From Methanomicrobiales archaeon (GTDB taxonomy: Archaea; Halobacteriota; Methanomicrobia; Methanomicrobiales; JACTUA01), in assembly GCA_029907705.1 (NCBI GenBank), contig JARYLJ010000022.1:1-33054 (forward strand): a stretch of DNA of 33,054 nt. The letters are read 5' to 3'. Numbering within the stretch: position 1 is the first letter of the stretch; every line of letters starts with the position of its first letter. Of the stretch, positions 17,035 to 25,036 are shown one piece after another. Below the pieces are notes generated by a model. It was not told the DNA's origin and did no database searches. It saw only the letters and a program-made list of their open reading frames with translations. Made by a program: the position numbers and the translations under genes.

Positions 17035-18006
17035 TCAGGAATTATCGTTCGATTTCGCCGAAGGCGACACAGTTTCCTGCATCCTCCGGAAGATCGGCCC
17101 CATCTCCTCCGGCATCGTGAGAATGAGGGGCTCCAGGTGGAGGCGCTCCATGAACGAGGAGTCGCTCAACGATACGGTGTTCGGATTGATACGGGCGATC
17201 ATGGAGGAGAATGCCCTGAATCCATGCTCCTCCCCCTCCTCTTCGAAGAAAATGGATAGGTTGAATGCCGATGTCCCGAAGGTGCGATAGAAGTCGATCA
17301 TGCAGAGCAACCCCTCCACGAAGGCGATGAGCTCACTCTTCATCTCATCGAGATGGGAGAATGGGAGGATGCAGAGCACCTCCCTCTCCCCCATGGGGAC
17401 CGGATTTGCGAACCAGAAGAGGTGCCCATCGAGAAGCTGCCTCGTCGATCTCATCTCCGCCTCCCGCATATCGTCCCAGTAACTCCTACCCATCTTCTGG
17501 AGATATCTCTTCCCACCCTCCATGCACCTGCGGACACGGAAGGAAGGCTCCTGATCGACGAGACCCTGGATGTGAGGGTGGGCGATGCTCGCTCCCGCAG
17601 AGGGGAGATAGTTCCAGTTTATCGATGGGAAGCCCTCATGACCCTCCAGCGACTCTATCTGGCCGGAAAACGCATCTAAAAGCTGCTTCGCAGAGAACCG
17701 CTCCACCGTATGCGCCCTTGAGATGACCGTCACGGTATGCCATGCGCCGAAGGGGAAGAGGTTGGGAAAGGTCACGCTCTCCCCGTATACGATCCTCCTC
17801 CCGTCCGAGAAGACAGGCGTTGTGTGCTCGAGCCGTTCGGGGCAGAAAGGGCAACCTTCTGCGGAGGAAGTCACTTGCGGAGCCTGATCGATGCCTCTCC
17901 TCAGCCTTGCGGTACTGATGCGGCACGAGAGCCCGGTGAGGAGATCGGTCCTGTACTGGAGTCTGCCACCCGGCGTGTTTACCTCCCTGACTGTAAACAT
18001 CATCAT
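17035..18006 (-). CDS. galT: Galactose-1-phosphate uridylyltransferase-like protein (HIT superfamily)
   Basis: 323 residues. The N-terminal zinc-type CPFC (residues 52-55) and the active-site block NYLPSAGASIAHPHIQ, containing HPHIQ at 143-147, match the GalT branch of the HIT superfamily, where the central histidine is uridylylated. The family moves UMP between hexose-1-phosphates and UDP-sugars; the actual sugar is not determined here, and archaeal members may be nucleotidylyltransferases of other specificity. Three ATG codons in a row start the frame; I use the first. It lies downstream of mer on the same strand, but the mer terminator separates them, and it converges with mtd. Confidence 0.78.
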   Translation of the reverse strand: MMMFTVREVNTPGGRLQYRTDLLTGLSCRISTARLRRGIDQAPQVTSSAEGCPFCPERLEHTTPVFSDGRRIVYGESVTFPNLFPFGAWHTVTVISRAHTVERFSAKQLLDAFSGQIESLEGHEGFPSINWNYLPSAGASIAHPHIQGLVDQEPSFRVRRCMEGGKRYLQKMGRSYWDDMREAEMRSTRQLLDGHLFWFANPVPMGEREVLCILPFSHLDEMKSELIAFVEGLLCMIDFYRTFGTSAFNLSIFFEEEGEEHGFRAFSSMIARINPNTVSLSDSSFMERLHLEPLILTMPEEMGPIFRRMQETVSPSAKSNDNS

Positions 18007-18077
18007 CTAGCCTCGCCACTGAAGGATGGATGGCGGATACGACCGGCCATTCTAAAGGAATAGCTGCCTTGTTGAAT

Positions 18078-18084
18078 AAAAAAA
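18078..18084 (-). terminator. Oligo-T terminator of mer
   Basis: Seven T on the minus strand, 16 nt after the mer stop codon, in the gap before the galT-like gene. Confidence 0.7.
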
Positions 18085-18100
18085 GAGATTGTTCGGACTC

Positions 18101-19087
18101 TCACACCACGTACTTGCCCAGGAGGCGGATCGAGTTGACCACATCCGGTCCGATCGGGGATCCGAAGATGATCTGCGTGACACCGACTCGGGTCAGCTCG
18201 TCGCACTTCGCCTTCACCTCTTCGGGTGTGCCGGCAATCGTGAAGGCATCGATCTCCTTGTCACCCACGAGTTCGCCCACGGTCTTGAAGTCGAACTTCG
18301 CGAGCGCTGCCTTAATCTTCGCCACGTTGTCCATGTTGAGTCCGTGGCGGTTGAGCACATCTGGCGGGGAGCCTGCGGCGATGAATGCGGCCACGATCTT
18401 CGCGGCATTCCGGGCCTTCTTCTTGTCCTTGTCGATGGACATCGCGGTATAAGCACCGATGTCGAAGCCCTTCTTGCCGACCTTCTCCGTGGCCGCTTTG
18501 ATGATCGGGATCGCCACCTCGAAGTCCTTCGGGTTCGAGGCATTGATGAGCGCCCCGTCACCAACGCGTCCGGCGAGGTCCAAGACCTTCGGGCCCTGTG
18601 CACCCACGTAGATCGGGATGCCCTTCTTACCGGGGAGCGTCACACCCGTCAGCTTCGCGCCGTCATAGTCGAAGAACTGCCGGCCCTTCTTCGTTACCGT
18701 CTCACCGGCAACGAGTTCCCTCATCACCGCAATCGCCTCTTCGAGTCGCGCCACCGGCTTCTCCGGCTGGATCGCGATCTTCGGTAGCGTGGAGAGGTCA
18801 CCCGGACCGATACCGAGTACGGCACGCCCATCCGAGATCTCGTTCAGCGTGCAGTAGAAGGATGCCATCGCTGCCGGGGTGTCCGTGAAGGAGTTCATGA
18901 TCCCCGGACCCATCTTCAGGGTCGTGGTGTTCATCGCCACAGCCGCCAGTGTCGGGTAGCAGTGCCGGTTATTGTAGTGGTTCGTTATCCATGCATAATC
19001 GATGTCTTTCGATTCAGCCAGTTTGCAGTAGGTGACGACCTGCTTGACTGTAATGTTCCCAGGAACGAATTCAATTCCATAACTCAA
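18101..19087 (-). CDS. mer: F420-dependent methylenetetrahydromethanopterin reductase, TTG start
   Basis: Reduces methylene-H4MPT to methyl-H4MPT with F420H2, the step after Mtd. The 328-residue protein belongs to the bacterial-luciferase-like F420 superfamily: MSYGIEFVPGNITVKQVVTY, YAWITNHYNNRHCYPTLAAV, and GRAVLGIGPGDLSTLPKIAI are typical of Mer. The start codon is TTG at 19087, supported by GAGGTGA at 19095-19101 (7-nt spacing) and by the N-terminus matching the family (GIEFVP right at the start). There is no in-frame ATG nearby. Divergent from the FtsZ-like gene, with a 202-nt intergenic region. Confidence 0.97.
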   Translation of the reverse strand: MSYGIEFVPGNITVKQVVTYCKLAESKDIDYAWITNHYNNRHCYPTLAAVAMNTTTLKMGPGIMNSFTDTPAAMASFYCTLNEISDGRAVLGIGPGDLSTLPKIAIQPEKPVARLEEAIAVMRELVAGETVTKKGRQFFDYDGAKLTGVTLPGKKGIPIYVGAQGPKVLDLAGRVGDGALINASNPKDFEVAIPIIKAATEKVGKKGFDIGAYTAMSIDKDKKKARNAAKIVAAFIAAGSPPDVLNRHGLNMDNVAKIKAALAKFDFKTVGELVGDKEIDAFTIAGTPEEVKAKCDELTRVGVTQIIFGSPIGPDVVNSIRLLGKYVV

Positions 19088-19289
19088 GGCTTAATCACCT
19101 CATGAACTATTATCGCCCTTGTGGTTAAAACCGTTGCGTTTTCATGCATGATTGGATACACAGACCCCCTCCTCGCTGGAATTGAGGATTTTTTCCAGCA
19201 CCCCCCGGTGCAGCGCTCGACAGGGATGCATATGATTATCCTTTCCGAATCCGCATTGTACAGCATAAATCTCTCCTTCGGGTGTCCAC
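19088..19289. promoter_or_regulatory. Intergenic region between divergent mer and FtsZ-like gene
   Basis: Contains the mer ribosome binding site, a TTTTAACC element on the minus strand (within 19120-19132) that could be the mer TATA box, and two abutting inverted repeats: GCTGGAA/TTCCAGC at 19175-19199 and GCACC/GGTGC at 19198-19211. CATAAAT near 19264-19270, about 23 nt before the FtsZ-like ATG, is a possible TATA box for a leaderless transcript. Confidence 0.45.
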
Positions 19290-20900
19290 ATGCGTGTTCT
19301 CGCGATCGGTCTGGGTGGAGCCGGGTCGAGGATCGTAGACCATCTCTTCGATCATGATCAGCGGAGCCGCGTGCACTGCATGAAGGCGCTGGCGATCGAT
19401 CTCGATCCCAACACACTCCAGCAGCTCCGCTACCTCCCGCCTGAATCCAGGCTCTTCTTCCCGCCCATCGACCCGGACCGTCCATTCGACGTGGATACAT
19501 CCATCCATATCGAGGAGGTGATGACACGCCTCCACCAGATCGATACGAGCCAGATCGATGCGGTACTCATCTGCGCGGGACTCGGCGGTACACTCGTGGA
19601 TGCGGTCCCAAAGATCGCCAGAGAGATCAGGAAAGCCTTCAGGGAACCGATATTCGGTGTGGCGACGCTTCCCTGCCGGAAGGAGGGGAAGAAGCGGGCG
19701 GCGAAGGCGATGGACGATATCGAGATGATCGGTACGTTCGCGGATGCGCTGATCCTCTTCGACAACGAGCTCTGGTATGGCCGGCTCAGGAAGGAGATGC
19801 CACAGTGGTCAGGTGCCGGAGGAAGGGTGGCACCTCTGTATCTCCACCGGGTAAGGGGGGACGCCAAAGGTGCACAGGCCTCGAACCCGAGGGATGTGTA
19901 TGCATATCTGAACGAAAGGATCGCGAGGTATGTGGGCCTCACCCTCAGAGCAGGAGAATTCACCGAGAGGGGCGTGGAGGTGGCGGAGGTGGTGCTGGAC
20001 GCCGGAGAGGTGCTGAACACCATCACCGGCATGGGTCTCGTCTCCATCGGTTACGCGGCAGAGATGCTCCCCCCCCAGACACCATCGATACTGGGCCTCT
20101 TCAGGTCGAAGAAGCCGTCCATGGAGGAGATGCACGAGAAAGCGGCTCGCATCGTCTCTCTCGCAAAGAAGGCAGTGTACGAGGAGACGAGCATATCCTG
20201 TGACCTCACCAGCGCGGAGAAGGCGCTCGTTCTGATCGCGGGCCCCTCTCACGAGCTCTCGATGCGCGGTTTCCAGACGGTCCGCAGATGGATCGACAGG
20301 AGCATCTCAGGTCTGGAGATGCGTTCAGGCGATTACCCGGTGAAGAATACGCGGTATGTGGTCATCATCGTGATGCTCGCAGGGCTTCGGAATATACCGC
20401 GCATCGAGGAGTTGAGGGAGATAAGGGATCAGTTCAGGCAGGAGACCGGCGTAGTGCACACAGATGGCAGGCCGTTACCGGGTGATGTCCCTTCATCTCC
20501 GGACGCGCTGCCCCCGGACACCGCTGGTATCGGGGTGGCGAAGGTCTCAGCACCGCTCCAGTCACCCCCTCCCGGTGAACCGCTCCCGAAAGAGAGTGCA
20601 GCGGATCTTCCCTCTCTGTCGGGAAGGGGGAGGGGATGGAAGGCGGTGGGACACGTGGAGAACGAGGCGCTCGCACTGCTGAGGGTGATCAAGGACCGAT
20701 GCCACCCCTCCTCCGAGGCAAATGGCTCACCAACCGCTGTCGCAGGGCCCGAAGCGCCGCCAGAGACGAGCGCGGCTCCCATAGAGAGCTCCCCCGCAGG
20801 CGCTGTAAAGAAGGATGAAAAAGAGGCTCCCAGGGGCGAGCGAAGGTCGAGAAAGAGGAAGAAGGAGGGGGAGGATTTCGGCATCACCTGGATTCGTTAG
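19290..20900 (+). CDS. Divergent tubulin/FtsZ-family protein with proline-rich basic tail
   Basis: 536 residues. The N-terminal half has the tubulin/FtsZ GTPase layout: T1 loop GLGGAGSR (residues 7-14), LAIDLD (T2/T3 region), AGLGGTLVD (96-104) where FtsZ has the GGGTGTG signature loop, ATLPCR (125-130), ILFDNELW (155-162) at the base-binding loop, and VLDAGEVLN (235-243) aligned with the T7 loop NxDxxD. Residues about 395-500 are rich in P, S and G, and the end is strongly basic (ERRSRKRKKEGEDFGITWIR). It is not canonical FtsZ1/FtsZ2 or CetZ; it may belong with the FtsZ-like families reported in archaea. Function unknown; a cytoskeletal or membrane role is a guess. The 3' end overlaps convergent nrpR by 17 bases. 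Confidence 0.8.
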   Translation: MRVLAIGLGGAGSRIVDHLFDHDQRSRVHCMKALAIDLDPNTLQQLRYLPPESRLFFPPIDPDRPFDVDTSIHIEEVMTRLHQIDTSQIDAVLICAGLGGTLVDAVPKIAREIRKAFREPIFGVATLPCRKEGKKRAAKAMDDIEMIGTFADALILFDNELWYGRLRKEMPQWSGAGGRVAPLYLHRVRGDAKGAQASNPRDVYAYLNERIARYVGLTLRAGEFTERGVEVAEVVLDAGEVLNTITGMGLVSIGYAAEMLPPQTPSILGLFRSKKPSMEEMHEKAARIVSLAKKAVYEETSISCDLTSAEKALVLIAGPSHELSMRGFQTVRRWIDRSISGLEMRSGDYPVKNTRYVVIIVMLAGLRNIPRIEELREIRDQFRQETGVVHTDGRPLPGDVPSSPDALPPDTAGIGVAKVSAPLQSPPPGEPLPKESAADLPSLSGRGRGWKAVGHVENEALALLRVIKDRCHPSSEANGSPTAVAGPEAPPETSAAPIESSPAGAVKKDEKEAPRGERRSRKRKKEGEDFGITWIR

Positions 20901-21849
20901 ATCCTGCGATCTTCGAGAAAGGTATGGTGCCGGCGCCTATCTCTGTCCTTACGGTGAGGCCGCGTTCGACCGCACGTGCCACGCAGTTCATGCCACTGAA
21001 CGCGACCACAGAAAGCCTGTAGGGATCCGACGGCAGATTGAAGAGTTCCACCCCCATGGCGACGGGGAATGAAAATCCGCACTCCTGCATCAGCCCTATC
21101 GTCCCGCGCGTCTCCTCCTCTGCCTGCACGGGGATCTTTCTCACATTGGCCAGTGCGATACCTTTGCCCTCCGAGATCGCACTTCCCACGGATGTCAATC
21201 CTGCAGAGATGAAGAGCTGGAGCGGGTCGATGGTGGTGCCCCTGTAATCGATCAGATCGAGGAAAGTTCCCGCCTCCCCATCCTGGACGGAGATACGCCC
21301 GCCGTAGGCGACCCTCACAGGCACTCCACGGCGCTGGAGCACGCCGTCCATCGTGATGCTGCAGACCGTAATGAAACCGGTATATCCCCGGGGTACTCTC
21401 GGGTCCCTGTCGAGCTGCCGGTAACCGGAGAAGAACCCGTATCCCGCCTTTATGGCCTCTTCGAAGGCAGCGGCCACTGCCTCGCCCTCGGTCTCGGACG
21501 CGATGGTGAGGTTGTATGCGACATCGCCAGTCGCACTCGATGGATCGAAGGTGCTCCTGTATGCGAGCCTCTCGAGTTCCGAGATGATGAAACCGACCCT
21601 CTCCTCCACCAGCGCCCTTTCCATCTCCGCGACCCCCCGGGGCGTCAGCACCCTCCCGACGTTCCCGATCTTTCGCGTGAATCCTCGCCTGTCCAGGTAG
21701 CTCAGGTAGTACTGCACTGCCCGGTCGGTCAGGACATAACCGCGATCTGCCATCAGCTCGCTCAGCCTCTTCGCCCCCATCGGCTCCTTCGATTCCTTCA
21801 GGATCCTGAGTATCTCCAGGATCTTACGCTCGCTTTCACCATGGATCAT
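20884..21849 (-). CDS. nrpR: Global nitrogen regulator NrpR (winged helix + one NrpR domain)
   Basis: 321 residues. Residues about 5-75 form a winged-helix DNA-binding domain (ILEILRILKESKEPMGAKRL, then DRAVQYYLSYLDRRGFTRKI), and the remainder is a single DUF128/NrpR effector domain (GYTGFITVCSITMDGVLQRR, DPLQLFISAGLTSVGSAISE). NrpR represses nitrogen-fixation and ammonium-assimilation operons in methanogens and is released by 2-oxoglutarate. The one-domain arrangement resembles NrpRI of Methanosarcina, which works with a separate NrpRII; no second copy is in this window. No ribosome binding site is visible before the ATG at 21849. It follows dut by 44 bases on the same strand. Confidence 0.93.
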   Translation of the reverse strand: MIHGESERKILEILRILKESKEPMGAKRLSELMADRGYVLTDRAVQYYLSYLDRRGFTRKIGNVGRVLTPRGVAEMERALVEERVGFIISELERLAYRSTFDPSSATGDVAYNLTIASETEGEAVAAAFEEAIKAGYGFFSGYRQLDRDPRVPRGYTGFITVCSITMDGVLQRRGVPVRVAYGGRISVQDGEAGTFLDLIDYRGTTIDPLQLFISAGLTSVGSAISEGKGIALANVRKIPVQAEEETRGTIGLMQECGFSFPVAMGVELFNLPSDPYRLSVVAFSGMNCVARAVERGLTVRTEIGAGTIPFSKIAGSNESR

Positions 21850-21893
21850 ATGCGGTCTTACGGATTTTCATGGCCCCGTGCGTCTCCTTGCCT

Positions 21894-22325
21894 TTACAGG
21901 CGGGAGGGGATCGCTCCCTCGCTGTCCTGGTACCTGCCTGTATATACCCGGTCGTTTGTGGTCACCTGATGGAGCACCATCTGCACCACCCTCTCCTCGC
22001 GGCGCAGACGGAGGGGTTCGGCACTCATATTTGTAAGACAGAGAGTCAGTTGACCCCGGAATCCCGGATCCACGAAGCCTCCACCGATGAGAAGCCCCCT
22101 CCTCGCATACGATGAACGGCATCTCAGGGTGGCGGCGAGGTCAGCAGGCAACTCCACCCACTCCATACTGGGGACGAGTGAGCACTCCTTCGGCGACAGA
22201 ATCACATCGCTCCCAACCCTCAGATCGTAGGAGGCGGGCTGCAGACACTCCTCGGCGAAGGGCGTCAGCACGAGCCCGCCACCATCGCCGAGCCGATCCC
22301 TGATCGCGCGTGCAGAGAGTATCAT
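21894..22325 (-). CDS. dut: Archaeal dUTPase (DCD/DUT family)
   Basis: Hydrolyses dUTP to dUMP and PPi, keeping uracil out of DNA and feeding thymidylate synthase. The 143-residue product has the DCD/DUT signatures: ECLQPASYDLRVGSDVI, CRSSYARRGLL and GGGFVDPGFRGQLTLCLTN. dCTP deaminases have a catalytic Glu in the TLE-L position of the last block; here it is Cys (TLCL), as another non-Glu residue occupies this site in archaeal dUTPases of this family. That and the short length argue for dUTPase, not dCTP deaminase. ATG at 22325 lies about 42 nt from a good TATA box; the longer frame to 22475 runs into tRNA-Arg. Confidence 0.85.
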   Translation of the reverse strand: MILSARAIRDRLGDGGGLVLTPFAEECLQPASYDLRVGSDVILSPKECSLVPSMEWVELPADLAATLRCRSSYARRGLLIGGGFVDPGFRGQLTLCLTNMSAEPLRLRREERVVQMVLHQVTTNDRVYTGRYQDSEGAIPSRL

Positions 22326-22380
22326 CCGCGATAGGTTACGCAGGAAACGCTTAATATCTTGCGATATAAAACCTAGGCCC
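22326..22380. promoter_or_regulatory. Bidirectional promoter between dut and tRNA-Arg
   Basis: Only 55 bases separate the two divergent genes. On the plus strand TTAATATCTT (22351-22360) is about 26 nt before the tRNA; on the minus strand TTTTATATCGC (22371-22361) is about 42 nt before the dut ATG. The two TATA boxes are adjacent, back to back. Confidence 0.65.
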
Positions 22381-22452
22381 GGACCCATGGGGTAGCGGAT
22401 ATCCTCTTGGGCTTCGGACCCAAGGACGCGGGTTCGATCCCCGCTGGGTCCG
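22381..22452 (+). tRNA. tRNA-Arg(UCG)
   Basis: Acceptor GGACCCA pairs with TGGGTCC, discriminator G at 22452. Anticodon stem TTGGG/CCCAA closes the 7-base loop CTTCGGA, giving anticodon TCG (reads CGA). T arm GCGGG-TTCGATC-CCCGC is perfect. CCA is not encoded (CCT follows), and a T4 run directly downstream can end transcription. Confidence 0.95.
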
Positions 22453-23066
22453 CCTTTTCGTGCGAAACGAGCCATGTTTTTCTTGCCCGGCCTAAAAAGA
22501 AATTGTCACGCAGCCGGATCGTGATTTTCATCGCAGGGGTTTTTTCAATAATTTATTACCTGAACTCACGAGCCATCCGTCATACCTGAACGCCGATACA
22601 CGTGCATACATGGATAAACGGGATTGCATCGCGGGGAAGAAAGACCCTGCCTTCAGACAGGAGATGCGCCGATGGGATGCGCCATATCGCATGAAAGACA
22701 AGTCTCACGTCCAGAGCATGAGAACCGCCGGATCAGGCAGGCATCGTTCTCGAGGGGCACCGGCGACTCGCAGGCATCACATGTAGAACGCATATGGTGA
22801 GTTCAGGTAGATTATGATTAAAATCCCTCCGTACCTGACGATCCATCGGGGTCCGCTTATCTCCTCTTTTCCGGGTAAACGTTATTATCACGGCTTCGAC
22901 CTGTTCCATTACAGGAGTTCATCCAGGGTTGATGCATAAAGGGGGTAACATGGATCGATGCCGATCGGCTCTGGATATGCCATGGGTCAGGGCATATATC
23001 GAGCCAACCGATTAGACAGGATTCTGGCAAATGGTGAGGGGCAGAAGATCGGTCATCACCCAAAAA
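22453..23066. other. Gene-poor spacer between tRNA-Arg and AMP phosphorylase
   Basis: About 610 bases with no convincing gene or RNA. Short frames have no recognisable products. The octamer GATGCGCC occurs twice about 13 bases apart near 22665-22690. A T5 run on the minus strand (A5 at 23062-23066) immediately follows the AMP phosphorylase stop codon and may terminate it. Confidence 0.5.
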
Positions 23067-24590
23067 TCATGCCCAGTGCACCTTGGGCACCCGGTCGATG
23101 AGCATCCCCTCCACCAGCATGGGCATCAGGCGCCTTCCTGTCTCGATCGCCCGCTGCAGCCTCCAGCCACGTTCCGCATATATGGTGAAGATGGGTTCGC
23201 CCCGGTTCACCTTCATTCCCTTCTTCGCATGTATGTAGATGCCTGCACCCCTGTCGTGGGGCGCCCCCGCCTCCCGTGCAATGGTGATGAGCGCCTGGTT
23301 GTTCAGTTCGATCACATAGCCTGACTGCGGCGCATTGACGACGAACTGGTGCTCTCCCGGCACGATCTCCTCGGACTTCACCTTCGGGTCGCCACCCTGC
23401 GTCTCGATGATCTGGTGCATCTTCTCCAGTGCCTTTCCATTGCGCAGAATCTTCTCCGCCGCCTCGTAGCCGGCATTCATCGCTGCCTTACCTGACATCT
23501 CCAGCAGGATGCCGGCGATGGAGAGGCTCTTCTGGATCAGGGAGTTGGGGATCGTCGCACCCTCCAATACGGCGAGCGCCTCTCTCACCTCGAGTTTCGG
23601 ACCAATCGCCCTGCCCACGGGGGATTCACCATAGGTGAGTGCACACTCCACCCGCATGTCCAGGCGCTCACCCATCTCCATGAACTCACGGGCGAGTTTT
23701 CGGCCCTCGTTGATATCAGGTACCTTCGTACCCCTTCCCACAGGGATATCGATCACGACGAGGTCGGCGCCCACCGCCACTTTCTTTGCCATCACGCTGG
23801 CGAGCATCTGCCCCCTCGCGTCGAGCTTGAAGGGGTACTGGACCGTGATGAAGCGGTCGTCCGCCGGCGCGATGTTTGTCGCCCCTCCCCAGACGATCGT
23901 TCCCCCCACCTTCATCGTCATCTCCTGCACCTCCTGCGCAGAGAATTCGACGCTGGCGATCACTTCCATCAGGTCAGCGGTACCCCCGGCGCCCGTGATC
24001 GCACGCGACGAGGTCTTCGGGATCTTCAGTCCGGCCGCCGCGACGATGGGTACCACCAGGAGGGAGATCTTATTTCCCGGTACACCGCCGATGGAGTGCT
24101 TGTCCACGATGGGGTGGGTGGTAAACTTCAGACTCTCGCCTGTATCGACCATCGCCTTCGTCAGGTGCTCCACCTCCTCCATGTCCATACCGTTGATATA
24201 GGTCGCGGAGATATAGGCGGTGATCTCCGAACTGGAGAGCGTATCCTCCACCACGTCCTTCACAATCTCGAAGACCTCGTCCTTCGTCAGCTTCTCCCCG
24301 TTCATCTTTTTCTTCACGTAGTCCAGGGAGACGGGTCGCTCCGCCTCCCTCACCTCGGCGCTCTCGCCGGCGGCGAACTCGAGGCGGCTGTTCGTCTGTG
24401 CGAAGACGCCAACGGTGCCCTTTTCGATGATCGTGGTCGTCGTGTTCACCACCCCGGTGACCGACTTCCCCTTCGCCTGGTTGATCACCTGCACCCTGTC
24501 CCCGTCCATCACCCCGATCTCCCGGGCATCCAGCTTGTTCAGCAGCACGCCCCTCTGTGTGATATCGATCAGTTTCACCGAGAGCTTCAT
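23067..24590 (-). CDS. deoA: AMP phosphorylase (thymidine phosphorylase family)
   Basis: Converts AMP (or CMP, UMP) and phosphate to the base and ribose 1,5-bisphosphate, the first step of the archaeal NMP-degradation route that can feed type III RuBisCO. The 507-residue product has the extra N-terminal domain (about residues 1-84, starting [20 protein letters not shown]) that separates AMPpase from bacterial thymidine phosphorylases, then phosphate/nucleoside-binding motifs [11 protein letters not shown] (164-174) and [17 protein letters not shown] (194-210). An AGGAGA lies about 13 nt before the ATG, and AATATTAAG (24621-24629) can serve as TATA box. RuBisCO and the isomerase are not in this window. 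Confidence 0.93.
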   Translation of the reverse strand: MKLSVKLIDITQRGVLLNKLDAREIGVMDGDRVQVINQAKGKSVTGVVNTTTTIIEKGTVGVFAQTNSRLEFAAGESAEVREAERPVSLDYVKKKMNGEKLTKDEVFEIVKDVVEDTLSSSEITAYISATYINGMDMEEVEHLTKAMVDTGESLKFTTHPIVDKHSIGGVPGNKISLLVVPIVAAAGLKIPKTSSRAITGAGGTADLMEVIASVEFSAQEVQEMTMKVGGTIVWGGATNIAPADDRFITVQYPFKLDARGQMLASVMAKKVAVGADLVVIDIPVGRGTKVPDINEGRKLAREFMEMGERLDMRVECALTYGESPVGRAIGPKLEVREALAVLEGATIPNSLIQKSLSIAGILLEMSGKAAMNAGYEAAEKILRNGKALEKMHQIIETQGGDPKVKSEEIVPGEHQFVVNAPQSGYVIELNNQALITIAREAGAPHDRGAGIYIHAKKGMKVNRGEPIFTIYAERGWRLQRAIETGRRLMPMLVEGMLIDRVPKVHWA

Positions 24591-25036
24591 ATTCAGGGAT
24601 TCTCCTGTTCTGTCATTTCCTTAATATTTGCACCACGGGTGATATCTCTGTCCATCGGGATGCGGGGGGCAACCTCCGTAAGATGCGGGTCCAGCCCTGG
24701 ATGGGGTCATCCCATCGAATAGTTCGTCGATCCAAAGGGAAGATTCCGAACACGATATGTTCGAATTCAGCATCATCGGAAGTGGTGAAAGGGAATCCAA
24801 TCCTTGCCTTATAACATTATACCCGAACCTGTTCCAACTCACCTGTGTTTCAATGGGGGCAAGGCAGGAGAAGTCCTTTGCGTGTGGAAGCGGAGCAGCA
24901 GGGCTTAATTATCCGGGGGGTTCGTCCTCGTCGATATCTTGTCAATCGCCTGAGTCGATCGTCGAAGGATCCTAGAAGAAAGACAGACCCGATTACACTG
25001 CAATTGATTGTAACTGAAAAAAAGGTGTGATTAGGT
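24591..25036. other. Intergenic region with two inverted repeats
   Basis: Contains the AMP phosphorylase TATA-like box (24621-24629, minus) and two dyads, GATGGG/CCCATC at 24700-24716 and CGAACA/TGTTCG at 24747-24763. No gene is supported. A stretch at about 24790-24806 resembles a tRNA T arm but no complete tRNA can be folded. Confidence 0.5.
25017..25023 (-). terminator. Oligo-T terminator of the S-layer gene
   Basis: Seven T on the minus strand start 14 nt after the S-layer stop codon. Confidence 0.7.

Noticed and set aside
22857-23063. 68-codon minus-strand frame next to AMP phosphorylase
   Set aside because: No ribosome binding site, no recognisable motif, and composition unlike neighbouring genes.
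24757-24975. Possible tRNA on the minus strand, suggested by a T-arm-like AAGGG-AATCCAA-TCCTT
   Set aside because: The T loop lacks the TTCRA consensus, the stem has a mismatch, and no anticodon arm or matching 7-bp acceptor can be drawn.
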